This document shows, piece after piece, positions 43,476 to 52,827 of a DNA stretch of 64,000 nt. The notes beneath the pieces are model-generated. The model had not been told where the DNA came from and searched no databases. It saw only the letters and a program-made list of their open reading frames with translations. The DNA is from JAXHTY01 sp034189225 (GTDB lineage: Bacteria; Desulfobacterota; Desulfobacteria; Desulfobacterales; Desulfosudaceae): positions 9,729-73,728 of the forward strand of contig JAXHVL010000057.1 of assembly GCA_034189225.1 (NCBI GenBank). Direction: 5' to 3'. Position 1 is the first letter of the stretch. Each line of letters begins with the position of its first letter. Both the position numbers and the translations under genes were made by a program.

Positions 43476-44408
43476 ATGGGCGGGATCGGGATTGTTTACA
43501 ATCCCCGTGCCGGCAGGAATAATCATGCACCGGGGCGGGAAGAAACCTTCAGGCGAATACTGGGCGACAACGGCGTATTTTTCAGAACCGATGATATCCA
43601 TGCCCTTGCCAGGGCGGTTCAGGTATTTTCCAAGGAGAAGGTTGATGTCATTGCCGTGGGTGGGGGGGATGGCACGCTGCATAAGGTGTTGTCCGCGGTC
43701 ATGCACGTCTATCAGGACAGCCCGTTGCCCATGTTCGCCTTTCTTCGCAGCGGCACCATGAATACGGTGCCCAATTCCATCAAGCTTAAGATCAATGCCG
43801 CAAGCTTTTTAACCCGTATCGTTGAAAATTATAAAAACAACCGGTCCTTTGAAACAATAGCCCAGCATCTCATGCGGGTGAACGATCATGTCGGGTTTCT
43901 GACCGGTGCCGGTGTGGTGGCCCGCTTCCTTGAAACGTATTATGCGGCGCCCAGGCCCGGGCCCGTACATGCGGCGGGAATGGTCACGCGAATGATTTTC
44001 AGTGCGGCCTTTCGCACCGGCTACAACAGGGCCCTGTTCAAACCCTTTCCGTGTCGGATGACCATAGACGGGAAGGTCATGGCGGAGAACAAATACATTT
44101 ATGTTCTGGGGTGTACGGTCAGGGAGTTGGGGCTGGGCTTTACCCCCACGCCCCGGGCTTATGAAAAACCGGGTTGTTTTCACCTGCTGGCCGGAAACAT
44201 GACGCCCTCCGACCTGGTGCCGAAGGTCCCTTCGCTCTGGCTGGGTAAAGCGTTTTCCCACCCCAGAATGATATACAACGGCATTGCATCGCGAGTAACC
44301 ATTGATTTCCATGAACGGACCCCCTGGATGATGGACGGAGATTTGTATGCCACGGCCAGGCGGCTGACCCTTTCCGTGGGGCCCACCATTTCGGTGATAA
44401 GGGGCTGA
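43476..44408 (+). CDS. diacylglycerol kinase-type lipid kinase
   Basis: A 310-residue DAGK catalytic-domain protein (DagK/YegS family). N-terminal GIVYNPRAGRN, then VDVIAVGGGDGTLHKVLSA (nucleotide loop GGGDGT), FLRSGTMNTVPN and a second lobe ending PWMMDGDLY. It phosphorylates diacylglycerol or a related lipid; the exact substrate cannot be read from sequence. Co-directional with the LysM gene and convergent with trxB. Confidence 0.85.
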   Translation: MGGIGIVYNPRAGRNNHAPGREETFRRILGDNGVFFRTDDIHALARAVQVFSKEKVDVIAVGGGDGTLHKVLSAVMHVYQDSPLPMFAFLRSGTMNTVPNSIKLKINAASFLTRIVENYKNNRSFETIAQHLMRVNDHVGFLTGAGVVARFLETYYAAPRPGPVHAAGMVTRMIFSAAFRTGYNRALFKPFPCRMTIDGKVMAENKYIYVLGCTVRELGLGFTPTPRAYEKPGCFHLLAGNMTPSDLVPKVPSLWLGKAFSHPRMIYNGIASRVTIDFHERTPWMMDGDLYATARRLTLSVGPTISVIRG

Positions 44409-44444
44409 CCCGAATATTTCATGAGAAATATTGGGCGGTGTCGG

Positions 44445-45377
44445 CTATCTATCCTGCTTTTCGATATATTCCCCGGCCTCATGCGCGGCAATGGCGGCGT
44501 CTCCAACGGAAGTGGCGATCTGGCGGAGCGGCGTATTTCGCACATCACCGGCCGCAAACACGCCGGGCACGGATGTTTCCATCCGCTGGTCCGTGATGAT
44601 AAACCCGCTCGCATCGCTGTCAAGGGTATTGCCGACAAAACCGGCGTTGGGATCAATGCCAACCCATATGAAGCATCCATCCACGGGGATCTCCCTGGTA
44701 TCACCGGTTTTTACGTTTTTTACCGTCACTTTTTCAACACTGGTAAGCCCGCCGACAATCTCGGTGACCACGCTGTCCCATATAATTTCCAGCTTGTCGT
44801 TTGCCAGTGCCCGTTCCTGCAGAATCCGGGTGGCCCGCAGCTGGTCCCGACGGTGAATAAGATACACCTTACTGGCAAATTTGGTCAGAAAAATCGCTTC
44901 CTGGACCGCTGTGTCACCACCGCCCACCGCTGCCAGTACTTTGTCTTTATAAAGCGGGGCGTCACAGGTGGCGCAGGATGATATGCCTTTGCCGAAAAAG
45001 CGGTCTTCCCCGGGAACGTCGAGTTTTCTGGGGGAGGCGCCCGTGGCAATAATGATTGCGTGGGCGGTGATGGTCCGGTCACCCAGCACAATTTTTTTTG
45101 TATCCCCGCTGAAGTCCAGACCGGTGACTTCCTCGGACTCGATGGTGATGCCGAAATTCCGGGCCTGTTCGCTCATTTTCATCACCAGATCCGCACCGCT
45201 GATGCCGTCGGGAAATCCCGGGTAGTTCTCAATCCAGTCGGCCACAAGAACCTGGCCCCCCGGGACCACCATTTCAATCAGCAAAACGTTAAGCCGGGCC
45301 CTCGTAGCGTAAATGGCGGCGGTAAGGCCAGCCGGTCCGCCTCCGATAATGACAAGATCATGATCGATGGTCTGCAT
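44445..45377 (-). CDS. trxB: thioredoxin-disulfide reductase
   Basis: A 310-residue flavoenzyme reducing thioredoxin with NAD(P)H. FAD site DLVIIGGGPAGLTAAIYA, redox centre SCATCDAPLYKDK (CxxC followed by Asp), NAD(P) site VAAVGGGDTAVQEAIFLT, and C-terminal GVFAAGDVRNTPLRQIATSVGDAAIAAHEA. Usual motif is CATCDG; here Ala follows the Asp. It lies 12 bases after trxA in one operon. Confidence 0.96.
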   Translation of the reverse strand: MQTIDHDLVIIGGGPAGLTAAIYATRARLNVLLIEMVVPGGQVLVADWIENYPGFPDGISGADLVMKMSEQARNFGITIESEEVTGLDFSGDTKKIVLGDRTITAHAIIIATGASPRKLDVPGEDRFFGKGISSCATCDAPLYKDKVLAAVGGGDTAVQEAIFLTKFASKVYLIHRRDQLRATRILQERALANDKLEIIWDSVVTEIVGGLTSVEKVTVKNVKTGDTREIPVDGCFIWVGIDPNAGFVGNTLDSDASGFIITDQRMETSVPGVFAAGDVRNTPLRQIATSVGDAAIAAHEAGEYIEKQDR

Positions 45378-45389
45378 TGTTTTTCCTTG

Positions 45390-45716
45390 CTATAAAACAC
45401 TTTTCAGGGTTTCTTCGAGTTTGGCCTTGGGGACCATGCCGGTAATCTGTTCGGCGACTTCTCCCCCTTTGAAAAGGATAAGGGTGGGAATGGCCTGAAT
45501 ACCGTACTTGGTGGGAGTGGCCGGATTGTCATCCACGTTGCATTTGGCGAACTTGATCTGTCCATCAAAGTCCGCGGCCAGTTCTTCAACAACGGGGCCT
45601 ATCGCCTTGCACGGGCCGCACCAGGGCGCCCAGAAATCCACAAAAACCGGTTTATCGGATTGCAGCACTTCATTTTCAAAATTGTTATCACTGATTTCCA
45701 TTACATTTCCCGCCAT
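45390..45716 (-). CDS. trxA: thioredoxin
   Basis: A 108-residue thioredoxin with active site FWAPWCGPCK, the cis-Pro motif QAIPTLILFKGG, and normal length. Ribosome site GGGAGA precedes the ATG. First gene of trxA-trxB. Confidence 0.97.
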   Translation of the reverse strand: MAGNVMEISDNNFENEVLQSDKPVFVDFWAPWCGPCKAIGPVVEELAADFDGQIKFAKCNVDDNPATPTKYGIQAIPTLILFKGGEVAEQITGMVPKAKLEETLKSVL

Positions 45717-46065
45717 GGTAATCTCTCCCTTGTTTTTAATTTGCAGGGTTGGGGGTGCCTGCGCCGGGGATCTGAATCCGCTTCGGCTTGTGCCGAATGA
45801 TTTGTTTTCGATGCCGCAACACAGAACAATATTTTAAATGGTATCTTATCACAGGCGGCGCAGCGATGCAATTTGATTTTTGGTTGATAATTGCCGCGGT
45901 CCATGCGAAAAAGAAGGGTAGCTGGCGTTGTGGCCGGCACTCTTGACGGCTTCGTAAAAAGCTTCCAACCCCGGTCGGCGTTTTTGCAGTAAGTAACTTG
46001 CGCGGGGTTTGGTTTATAAAGCATGGCCCAGTGCCTGCATTGAGCTCAGAAAGGGATGGCCTTTA
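45717..46065. other. intergenic region between trxA and purN
   Basis: Divergent promoter space. 45945-46010 carries GACGGCTTCGTAAAAAGC, TCCAACCCC and a TTTTTGCAGTAAGTAACTT stretch from the 14019/47007 repeat block. No gene is seen. Confidence 0.5.
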
Positions 46066-46854
46066 ATGATACGCATCGGCGCATTAATATCAGGAAGTGG
46101 CACCAACCTGACCGCAGTGATACGGGCCTGCGAGGAAGGGAAGATAGACGGCCGTGTTGTCTTTGCCGGGGCCGACAACCCGTCTGCCGCCGGGCTTGAT
46201 CATGCGAAGGCGGCTGGTATACCGACGTTTTTTGTGAATTACAGCGAAATTATTGATGTCTACCGAAATGCCCCGGATACACTGCTGCTGCCCGATGATT
46301 ACGACGCCGGGGATGTGGCGTCTAAAGTCGCGTTTCTTACGGAAAATACCCCGTATGAGCGGATAAAGGAGTTCCTGCTGACGCGGGCGGTGGCCGAAGC
46401 AAGGCTTCTCGAAGCCATGGCGGCGTATCCCTTTGATCTTCTGATATTGGCCGGTTTTATGCGAAACCTGAGCCCTTATTTTATTGACCGGGTCAATGTT
46501 GCGGCCGACCAGTTAAGGATTATGAATATTCATCCGGCCCTGTTGCCGGCATTCCCGGGTTTGGACGGGTATGGGGATACTTTCCGGTATGGGTGCAAAG
46601 TCGCTGGCTGCACGGTGCATTTTATCGATTATGGCGAGGATACCGGGCCCATTATCGGACAGCGCGCCTTTGATATTCTGCCCGATGATACCCTCGATAG
46701 TGTAAAGGAAAAGGGGCTTCGTCGGGAATGGGCGTTATACCCCGAATGTATTCAGCTTTTTGCCGAGAACCGGCTCAAGGTCGTCCGGCGGTCTTATAGC
46801 CGATCCGGTGGCGGGGGGTTTGAACGGACGGTGGTGGAGATTCTGCCGGCCTGA
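46066..46854 (+). CDS. purN: phosphoribosylglycinamide formyltransferase
   Basis: A 262-residue GAR transformylase of purine synthesis using 10-formyl-THF. N-terminal IGALISGSGTNL, LILAGFMRNLSP, and the catalytic block NIHPALLPAFPGLDGYGD ... HFIDYGEDTGPIIGQ (Asn, His, Asp triad). It is longer than the common ~210 residues, with an extra stretch ~65-110 (YRNAPDTLLLPDDYDAGD) between the second strand and the FDLL core. ATG 46066 was chosen after AAGGGA. Folate donor would come through FolD (57853). Confidence 0.92.
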   Translation: MIRIGALISGSGTNLTAVIRACEEGKIDGRVVFAGADNPSAAGLDHAKAAGIPTFFVNYSEIIDVYRNAPDTLLLPDDYDAGDVASKVAFLTENTPYERIKEFLLTRAVAEARLLEAMAAYPFDLLILAGFMRNLSPYFIDRVNVAADQLRIMNIHPALLPAFPGLDGYGDTFRYGCKVAGCTVHFIDYGEDTGPIIGQRAFDILPDDTLDSVKEKGLRREWALYPECIQLFAENRLKVVRRSYSRSGGGGFERTVVEILPA

Positions 46855-46879
46855 TGCCGGCAGGCACGTGTGGGGTCAA

Positions 46880-46908
46880 GGGATTTTGACAAAAAAATCC
46901 CCTCTTTT
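46880..46908 (+). terminator. probable terminator after purN
   Basis: Stem GGGATTTT / AAAATCCC followed by CTCTTTT. Starts 26 bases after the purN stop. The loop is A-rich, so the stem is modest. Confidence 0.6.
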
Positions 46909-47006
46909 GTCTTCAACAATGAGAATCTGAACAGCAAATATACAATATCTTCAGCTATTATTAATAAAATATTATTTACCAAGTGTCAAGGAAAAAAATA
47001 AATACT

Positions 47007-47577
47007 TGACGGCTTCGTAAAAAGCTTCCAACCCCATGGCGGCGTTTTTGCAGAAAGTAACTTATGGAGGTCTAAAGACCTCCGCTACACAAACCGAGGC
47101 AATATCCCCTGATTCGATAATGGCCTCAATTCATGTAACGGAAGGCTTTAGCCTTCCACAAAAAAACAAGTTCCTTGGAAGTACCATAAAGAGATATTTT
47201 TATTTCAACCATGAAGAACATGAAGAGCATGAAGTTGAAATTACTGTTAATTTTTTATTTCAGTCAATAAAACCCGGTCCTCTGGACCAGGTCAGCGATA
47301 AAAGGTTATGCCGGTAAGGAGCAAAGCACGAAATTCGAAATTCGAAACTCGAAACAAATCCGAATATCAAATTTTCCAATGACCAAAACAGATACCGGAG
47401 TGTTCCGGGGCATCAATGCGATGCATTTATCTTCGTGACCTTCGTGCTCTTCGTGGTAATCAACTCCAGACAATTGAACCACGAAGTTCACGAAGGACAT
47501 GAAGGGTGAGTTCAGACTATAAACAATCCCCTTATAGGGGTAACCAAAGCCGGCCCCTCTGGGGTCGGATGTTTACT
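47007..47577. repeat. two composite repeat blocks in tandem
   Basis: 47007-47245 is nearly identical to 14019-14260 (GACGGCTTCGTAAAAAGC, GGAGGTCTAAAGACCTCC, GGAAGGCTTTAGCCTTCC, CATGAAGAACATGAAGAGCA). 47262-47577 matches 10965-11320 (CAGTCAATAAAACCCGGTC, ACGAAATTCGAAATTCGAAA, inverted CACGAAG arms, AACAATCCCCTTATAGGGG). 47577-47660 adds the CTTCATGCGCTTCATGG piece. The whole gap 46909-47667 is repeat DNA without a gene. Confidence 0.85.
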
Positions 47578-47667
47578 TTTTCATGATCTTCATGCGCTTC
47601 ATGGTCAAAAAATCAGACTTTTTACGAGTGCATCTTCTTTGCTCGCCCAAAGAAGACGCTTACGGGG

Positions 47668-48477
47668 TTAATAGTCTCCGACCGGCGGTGTTTTTATAAG
47701 AAACACACATGGTCTGCCGGAGACTGGATTGGTGCCGATTCTGACGATCGTTTTGTATACCGAATGAATGGCCTGGTTGGTCAGAACAATATCGGGCGGG
47801 CCTGATTGATGAACGCGACCGGCGGCGCCATCCAGCAGAATCAGCCGGTCCGAGTATTCCGATGCCAGGTTCAGATCATGAATCACCATCAGCACGGTCA
47901 GGCTCAGGTCCCGGTTCAGGCTGGCCACCAGTTCCATTATCTGCTGCTGATGGGTGATATCCAGATGGGATGTGGGTTCATCCAGGAGCAGGAGGGCGGG
48001 TTCCTGTGTAAGGGCCCGTGCAATGGCGGCCAGTTGGCGCTCCCCCCCGCTGATTTCGTTCATTTTCGCATCCTTCAGCCGCCAGGTGTTGGTGAGCCGC
48101 ATATAGTGCCGGGCAATGGACTTATCGGTTTTGGATTCAATCAGCTGGTAGCGGCGAAAATACGGCAGTCGCCCCAGAAGGACATAATCTTCCACCCGCA
48201 TCATGGGCTGTTCCGTGGTTTGCCCGACCACTGCGATTTTGCGCGCAAGCTCCCGGCGGGCAATGGTGGTGATGTCCCGTCCGTCAAAGCGAATGGTGCC
48301 CTGCTGATGCTTCAGGTGATGGGTGAGCGCCCGGAGCAGGGTTGTCTTACCCGCGCCGTTGGGGCCGATGATACTGATAATTTGCCCGGTATGGATTTCG
48401 ATATTGATATCCGACAGCACGGCATCACCGGCATAGCCGCAGGAAAGCCCCTCTGTTGTGAGAATCGGTTCACTCAT
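47668..48477 (-). CDS. corrinoid/iron-siderophore-type ABC ATPase (BtuD-like)
   Basis: A 269-residue FecE/BtuD-family ATPase. Walker A IGPNGAGKTTLLRAL, signature EISGGERQLAAIARA, Walker B ALLLLDEPTSHLD, switch VIHDLN. It overlaps the permease gene by four bases (ATGA). Placement downstream of a btuF-like gene, the CbiZ fusion and a B12-riboswitch-led receptor argues for corrinoid import rather than iron. Confidence 0.88.
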   Translation of the reverse strand: MSEPILTTEGLSCGYAGDAVLSDINIEIHTGQIISIIGPNGAGKTTLLRALTHHLKHQQGTIRFDGRDITTIARRELARKIAVVGQTTEQPMMRVEDYVLLGRLPYFRRYQLIESKTDKSIARHYMRLTNTWRLKDAKMNEISGGERQLAAIARALTQEPALLLLDEPTSHLDITHQQQIMELVASLNRDLSLTVLMVIHDLNLASEYSDRLILLDGAAGRVHQSGPPDIVLTNQAIHSVYKTIVRIGTNPVSGRPCVFLIKTPPVGDY

Positions 48478-49481
48478 AGCACAATCTGCTTTTTTCCCAG
48501 GGCATAGATAAACACGATGCCGCCGATGATACCCGTAATCACCCCCACAGGCAGCTCAAGGGGGGAGATAATGGTCCGGGCGGTGATATCGCAGAACACG
48601 AGAAAGGCGGCCCCGGCCAGGAACGATTCCAGCAGCAGCCAGCGATGATCGGCACCCGTGATCATCCGCATGAAATGGGGCACAATAAGACCCACAAAAC
48701 CGATGATGCCCGCCACGGAAACGCTCAGACCGGTCAGCATCGAGGCAATGATAAACAGCCATGTTTTGGTCCTGTCCACGTTCACCCCCAGGTGAAAGGC
48801 GTCTTCTTCGCCCAGGGCCAGGGCGTTCAGGTCCAGGCAGAACAGGTAGGCAATCAGCAGGCCGCCCAGCGCGCCAAAAACCGCGATGATCACGAGGGGC
48901 GTTTTGGTGACGTCAAGAGACCCCATGATCCAGAAAACAATGGCGTGAATGTCCTGGCTTTCGGAAATTGCCATGATAAACATCACCAGGGAAGCGGAAA
49001 CAAAACTGATCATGACCCCGGTAAGCAGCATGCCGTTTGTTTTCAGCGTTCCCGCGTTCCGGCTCAGAAGATAAACAAGGACAATAACGGTCAGGGAGCC
49101 GAGAAACCCGGACAGGGGATAGGCGATGACCCCGATGAGGGCGTGCAATTGAAAGGTGATGTTCAGGCAGACCCCCAGGGAGGCGCCACCGGAGATGCCC
49201 AGCGTATAAGGCTCCACAAGTGGGTTTCGGAACATGCCCTGCAGAAGGGTGCCGGCAAGGCTGAGAGCGCCGCCCACGGCCAGGCCGAGGAGCAGCCGTG
49301 GCAGGCGGATGCCGAAAATAATGCTGCGGGACACGCTTTCGGTATCGCTCAAAAGAATGCCGGGAATCTCGGTCAAAGGAATTTTTGCCGAGCCGGTGAA
49401 CAGGGCAAGGGCGCAGGCCGCCATGAGCATCAGGAACAGGACGCCGACCGTAAGGCTGTTTTTTGTGTGCCGGTTCTTCAT
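48474..49481 (-). CDS. FecCD/BtuC-type permease
   Basis: A 335-residue permease with about ten membrane helices. Family marks: IFGIRLPRLLLGLAVGGALSLAGTLLQGMFRNPLVEPYTLGISGGASLG near the N-terminus, IMGSLDVTK in the middle, GFVGLIVPHFMRM, and ELPVGVITGIIGG at the end. ATG 49481 overlaps the stop of the binding-protein gene as ATGA; an ATG three codons earlier is possible. Transports corrinoids with the ATPase and binding protein, by context. Confidence 0.9.
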   Translation of the reverse strand: MKNRHTKNSLTVGVLFLMLMAACALALFTGSAKIPLTEIPGILLSDTESVSRSIIFGIRLPRLLLGLAVGGALSLAGTLLQGMFRNPLVEPYTLGISGGASLGVCLNITFQLHALIGVIAYPLSGFLGSLTVIVLVYLLSRNAGTLKTNGMLLTGVMISFVSASLVMFIMAISESQDIHAIVFWIMGSLDVTKTPLVIIAVFGALGGLLIAYLFCLDLNALALGEEDAFHLGVNVDRTKTWLFIIASMLTGLSVSVAGIIGFVGLIVPHFMRMITGADHRWLLLESFLAGAAFLVFCDITARTIISPLELPVGVITGIIGGIVFIYALGKKQIVL

Positions 49482-50374
49482 GGGCCGCATGCCTGCATCT
49501 GCATAAGATTAGAAAGATCGGGATCGGAAAGATCAGGATGAATGAGTGTCACGATCTCCTTGAGCGTCTCGGCAAAGCTTACCGGGGTGGGACTGCATAC
49601 GGCCTCCGGGTCAAGTATATGAATACGGTTGTTGCGGGCCGCCTTGAGCGTTGAATAGGACATCCAGGTTTCTTTTTCCTTCAGAGCACCGGATTTGGAT
49701 GATCCCATGGTGGCGATCAGGATGATATCCGGATTTTCCCTGAGTACGTTTTCCCGGCTGTAATTGCCGGAACCGACACCGCCGGCGATGTTGATGCCGC
49801 CGGCGAACTCGATGTATTCGCTGGTGAACGTCCCCCGGGGCGATGTGTGGAGGGGCTTGAGCCCGATCTGCATGAAAACTTTTGGCCGGGGCAGATCAGC
49901 CGTCCGGCTGATGATGGCATCCACCGCCTGCCGAGCATTTTCTGTGATGCGGCGCGCCGCAGCCGGCTTGCCCATCAGTTGGCCGATCCGGCGTGTCATG
50001 TCGCACATTTCGGCGAAGGTCTCGGGATTGTTGAACTGGATGACCCGCAGGCCGAGTTTTTCCATTAATTCAAGCTGCCTTTTTCGGGCAAGAGCGCTGG
50101 CGAGCACCAGGTCCGGTTTCAGGGACACGATTTTTTCTACATCCACCTGAATGACCGACCCGATTTTGATTTTGGATCTGGCATCCGCCGGTACATTGCA
50201 ATAGGTGGTGTCGGCAATAAGGCGGTTATTGGCACCGATCATGTAAATGGTTTCGGTGATGATGGGCCCCAGGGAGACAACGCGTTCCGGTGTTCCGGCA
50301 AAGGCAGGTACGGCAGCCAGCAGGGCCATGATAATTGTGGCGGATAGTAGGGGTTTTATGGGCATGTTAAACAT
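49478..50374 (-). CDS. periplasmic corrinoid-type binding protein (BtuF-like)
   Basis: A ~298-residue exported protein: signal peptide ending AVPAFAG, then RVVSLGPIITETIYMIGA, ADTTYCNVP, LKPDLVLASALARKRQLELMEKLG, SEYIEFAGGINIAGG and NPDIILIATMG, the class III helical-backbone binding protein pattern (PF01497). It delivers ligand to the permease and ATPase encoded next. ATG 50374 or 50365 are likely starts; a GTG at 50398 would lie inside element B. Ribosome site is weak, perhaps because the insertion lies just upstream. Confidence 0.87.
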   Translation of the reverse strand: MFNMPIKPLLSATIIMALLAAVPAFAGTPERVVSLGPIITETIYMIGANNRLIADTTYCNVPADARSKIKIGSVIQVDVEKIVSLKPDLVLASALARKRQLELMEKLGLRVIQFNNPETFAEMCDMTRRIGQLMGKPAAARRITENARQAVDAIISRTADLPRPKVFMQIGLKPLHTSPRGTFTSEYIEFAGGINIAGGVGSGNYSRENVLRENPDIILIATMGSSKSGALKEKETWMSYSTLKAARNNRIHILDPEAVCSPTPVSFAETLKEIVTLIHPDLSDPDLSNLMQMQACGP

Positions 50375-50387
50375 ATATTGTTTCTTA

Positions 50388-50544
50388 GGGTTCGTCACAA
50401 AATAACTTGACCATTTGGCTTGTTCTTTTTCCCGTCTTCTTTGTTGCTTCGTCGGTCAAATAGCTTGCTATTCTCCCTCCTCGCGTCTCGAAGACGGAAA
50501 AAATTCCGGCGCCAAATTTGCCCAATTTATTTTGTGACGAACCC
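50388..50544 (-). mobile_element. element B copy (157 bp)
   Basis: Perfect inverted ends GGGTTCGTCACAAAATAA ... TTATTTTGTGACGAACCC (one mismatch allowed in the copy), flanked by TTA on both sides (50385-50387 and 50545-50547). It lies 14 bases upstream of the binding-protein start. The second copy, in opposite orientation, is at 55137-55293. No open frame of note. Confidence 0.88.
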
Positions 50545-50607
50545 TTATGACGAATCAAAGCCTGTTAGTGGATTAACCAAAGCCAGCCTTTCTGGCTGGG
50601 ATGGCCT

Positions 50608-52620
50608 TCAAGGTTCCCGGGAAGCGAGGCCGGTCAGAACCGCGTTCAGGGCGGTCCTGATGACCACCGGTATATCTTTTTGGGTCACCAGGGTTTTCTC
50701 TCCGGTTACCGGCCCGCCGGCGATAGATGTTGTCATTTCATCCGCCAGCCGGTTAAAAGCGGTCAAATCGCTGACCAGACCCTTTTTATAATCATCGCTC
50801 AATGCAAGGGATAATTCTATAAAGTTTGCATATACCGGATCAAGGAGAATTTTTTCCATGGCGCCGGCCAGTTCAGGGCCGGATTTTCCGCATTCACAGG
50901 ACTGTCCGCCCAGCAGGCCGAAAATCGAGATATCCCGCTCTTTGAGCCGCTGAAAAACCGTTCTGCCGGCGGTCAGGTGATTCTGCCGGCCAATGGCGGT
51001 ACGGACCCCATCATCAACGGCTTTGGCGATCAGCTCGCCGAGTTTTGAATGGCCGCCGGTGCTGTCGGCGGGCGAGCCCTTTCCCTGAACAACGATGATG
51101 TTGTCCGTACCGGTACCGGTGGCCCGGTATGCGCCTGATGCTTTGCTGCTGCGAATGTCCATGTCCAGGAGCGCGGCGGTTTTCGCTTCCGTGGCAGTGA
51201 TGATGGCCCGTGTCATAGCCCGGGGGGAAAGCCGCCGGTTGGTCATCAGGATGATGTTGATGGTGCCGGGTTTTTCATAAAACAGACCGCTGTCGCTGCC
51301 CATACGCAAGGCATTGGACTCCACGCCGGCGGTAACATAGGCCCAAACCGTAATCTGCCTGTAACGTTTTTCCGTAACGGCCAGGTTGTCCATATCCGCG
51401 CCGGTGAAAAGGAGGCTGATGCGCTTCGGCCCCCTGTCAATCACCCGGCATACCCGTTTCCGGAAGGTGCCCAGCGCAGTGGAATGGGCCACGGCCCAGC
51501 AGGGCGGGGAGGCATAGTGATTGCCCACCGCATGAATCTCTGTCCGCCAGCCCTCCAGGGAGGACAGGACGGTCATGGGCGTTTCCAGGTCGAGGATCAG
51601 GGTTTTATTGACAAAATCGTAAATATGGCTTTCGGCTATGGCGGCCTTTTTAATATAGTCGGGGTGTTGGGACACCGGTGATTGCCGCACCACCTTTTCG
51701 GGCCGCACCAGATTTGCGGCATCGGCGAAGGCCTCATGATAAATCCGGGCCGCCAGCCATGAAACAAACCCGCCGGTGTTGACCGATGCCCGGCAGGTCA
51801 GGTCGCACGGGAAAAAGTAAATCCGGTTGTTTTTGACCGCATCCACATCCCGCCATCCGGGTTTATCGAAAAAGACCGAGGCGATTTTTCTCTCCCTGCC
51901 GCATCCGTAAATGATCTGAGGATTGAAATCCACCCATTGTTGTTTTGAGACCTCGACCACCGGCCCTTTTTCTGTAAATGCCGGGGGGATGCCGCCGGCG
52001 GCGCGGATCATTTCGGTTTGGAACGAATCGGCACCCGGCGTCATGACGTTTTTCCGGCCCATAAGCCGGATGACCCGTTTTCGCCGGTCGGGGGCAATGG
52101 CCTCGGTTTTTTGTTTAATCATCGAAAGGTCCGCCTCAATGGATCGTGTTAGGTCCCGGGCAGCGGCGGTTTTGTCAAACAGGTCGCCGATCTGTTCGAT
52201 GACGGTGAGGCGATCGGCCAGGCTGCCCCGGGAGACCATGACAACAGGGCACGATGGACGGGAAAATGCCTTTTTGATCGCCGTGTGCATGTCGGTTGCA
52301 AAAATCAGGTCCGGCGAAAGGACCTTGACGGCCTCCACCGATGGAGCGGAAAAACCGCCCACCACCGCCGTGTCCGCCATGCCCGGAAGATCTGCGTCAT
52401 GGTAGGTGATGCCGCACAGGACATCCGCCGCCCCAATGGCCACGATGGCTTCCGTAACGGCGGGGACCAGCGACACTACCCTGTGCGGCGATGTTTCGAA
52501 CGTAAGCGCCTTCCCGTCCGCCCCGATAAGGGGGGGCGCTGCAATGGCGGCAGTGCCGGCGGCCGCCCATAGCAAGGCACAGCCGATCAGGCACCGGATT
52601 TTCATTTTTCGGTTTATCAT
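50608..52620 (-). CDS. exported BtuF-like domain fused to CbiZ amidohydrolase
   Basis: A ~670-residue protein. Signal peptide ~1-28 (LLWAAAGTAAIAA), then a PF01497 binding domain ~45-300 (PHRVVSLVPAVTEAIVAIGA, LSPDLIFATDMH, TEMIRAAGGIPPAF). From ~335 to ~530 it matches CbiZ adenosylcobinamide amidohydrolase (VESNALRMGSD, GTINIILMTNRRLSPRAMTRAIITATEAKTAALLDMDI, ATGTGTDNIIVVQGKGS). A ~140-residue tail follows (QSCECGKSG). CbiZ cuts the nucleotide-loop side of adenosylated corrinoids so they can be rebuilt; known CbiZ is cytoplasmic, so an exported version is notable. Three ATGs in a row follow CAGGAG; the third (52620) is best spaced. Confidence 0.85.
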   Translation of the reverse strand: MINRKMKIRCLIGCALLWAAAGTAAIAAPPLIGADGKALTFETSPHRVVSLVPAVTEAIVAIGAADVLCGITYHDADLPGMADTAVVGGFSAPSVEAVKVLSPDLIFATDMHTAIKKAFSRPSCPVVMVSRGSLADRLTVIEQIGDLFDKTAAARDLTRSIEADLSMIKQKTEAIAPDRRKRVIRLMGRKNVMTPGADSFQTEMIRAAGGIPPAFTEKGPVVEVSKQQWVDFNPQIIYGCGRERKIASVFFDKPGWRDVDAVKNNRIYFFPCDLTCRASVNTGGFVSWLAARIYHEAFADAANLVRPEKVVRQSPVSQHPDYIKKAAIAESHIYDFVNKTLILDLETPMTVLSSLEGWRTEIHAVGNHYASPPCWAVAHSTALGTFRKRVCRVIDRGPKRISLLFTGADMDNLAVTEKRYRQITVWAYVTAGVESNALRMGSDSGLFYEKPGTINIILMTNRRLSPRAMTRAIITATEAKTAALLDMDIRSSKASGAYRATGTGTDNIIVVQGKGSPADSTGGHSKLGELIAKAVDDGVRTAIGRQNHLTAGRTVFQRLKERDISIFGLLGGQSCECGKSGPELAGAMEKILLDPVYANFIELSLALSDDYKKGLVSDLTAFNRLADEMTTSIAGGPVTGEKTLVTQKDIPVVIRTALNAVLTGLASREP

Positions 52621-52648
52621 CATCATACTCCTGACCCGCTCTTAGAGA

Positions 52649-52789
52649 GTGCCCATCCATAAATTGCTATTTTGCCCGATTTCTGCGTCAGGCTCAAATT
52701 TTAATCCTCAAAATACACAAAGTATTCCTCCGGTTAAAATTTTCGCCTTCCTTGAACTCGACCAAAATATCTAATTTCTGGACGGACAC
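52649..52789 (+). mobile_element. element A, full copy (141 bp)
   Basis: Flanked by TAGAGA (52643-52648 and 52790-52795). Sits between btuB and the CbiZ fusion, 29 bases upstream of the latter's start. Just beyond it (52796-52825) is a small hairpin with TTCGTAAAAAGC. Confidence 0.9.
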
Positions 52790-52827
52790 TAGAGAACTTC
52801 GTAAAAAGCTTTTTAGGAAGCCGTCCA

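Noticed and set aside
48645..49541. 298-residue frame opposite the permease gene
   Set aside because: His/Gln/Asp-rich antisense translation of a membrane protein gene; no start signal or domain.
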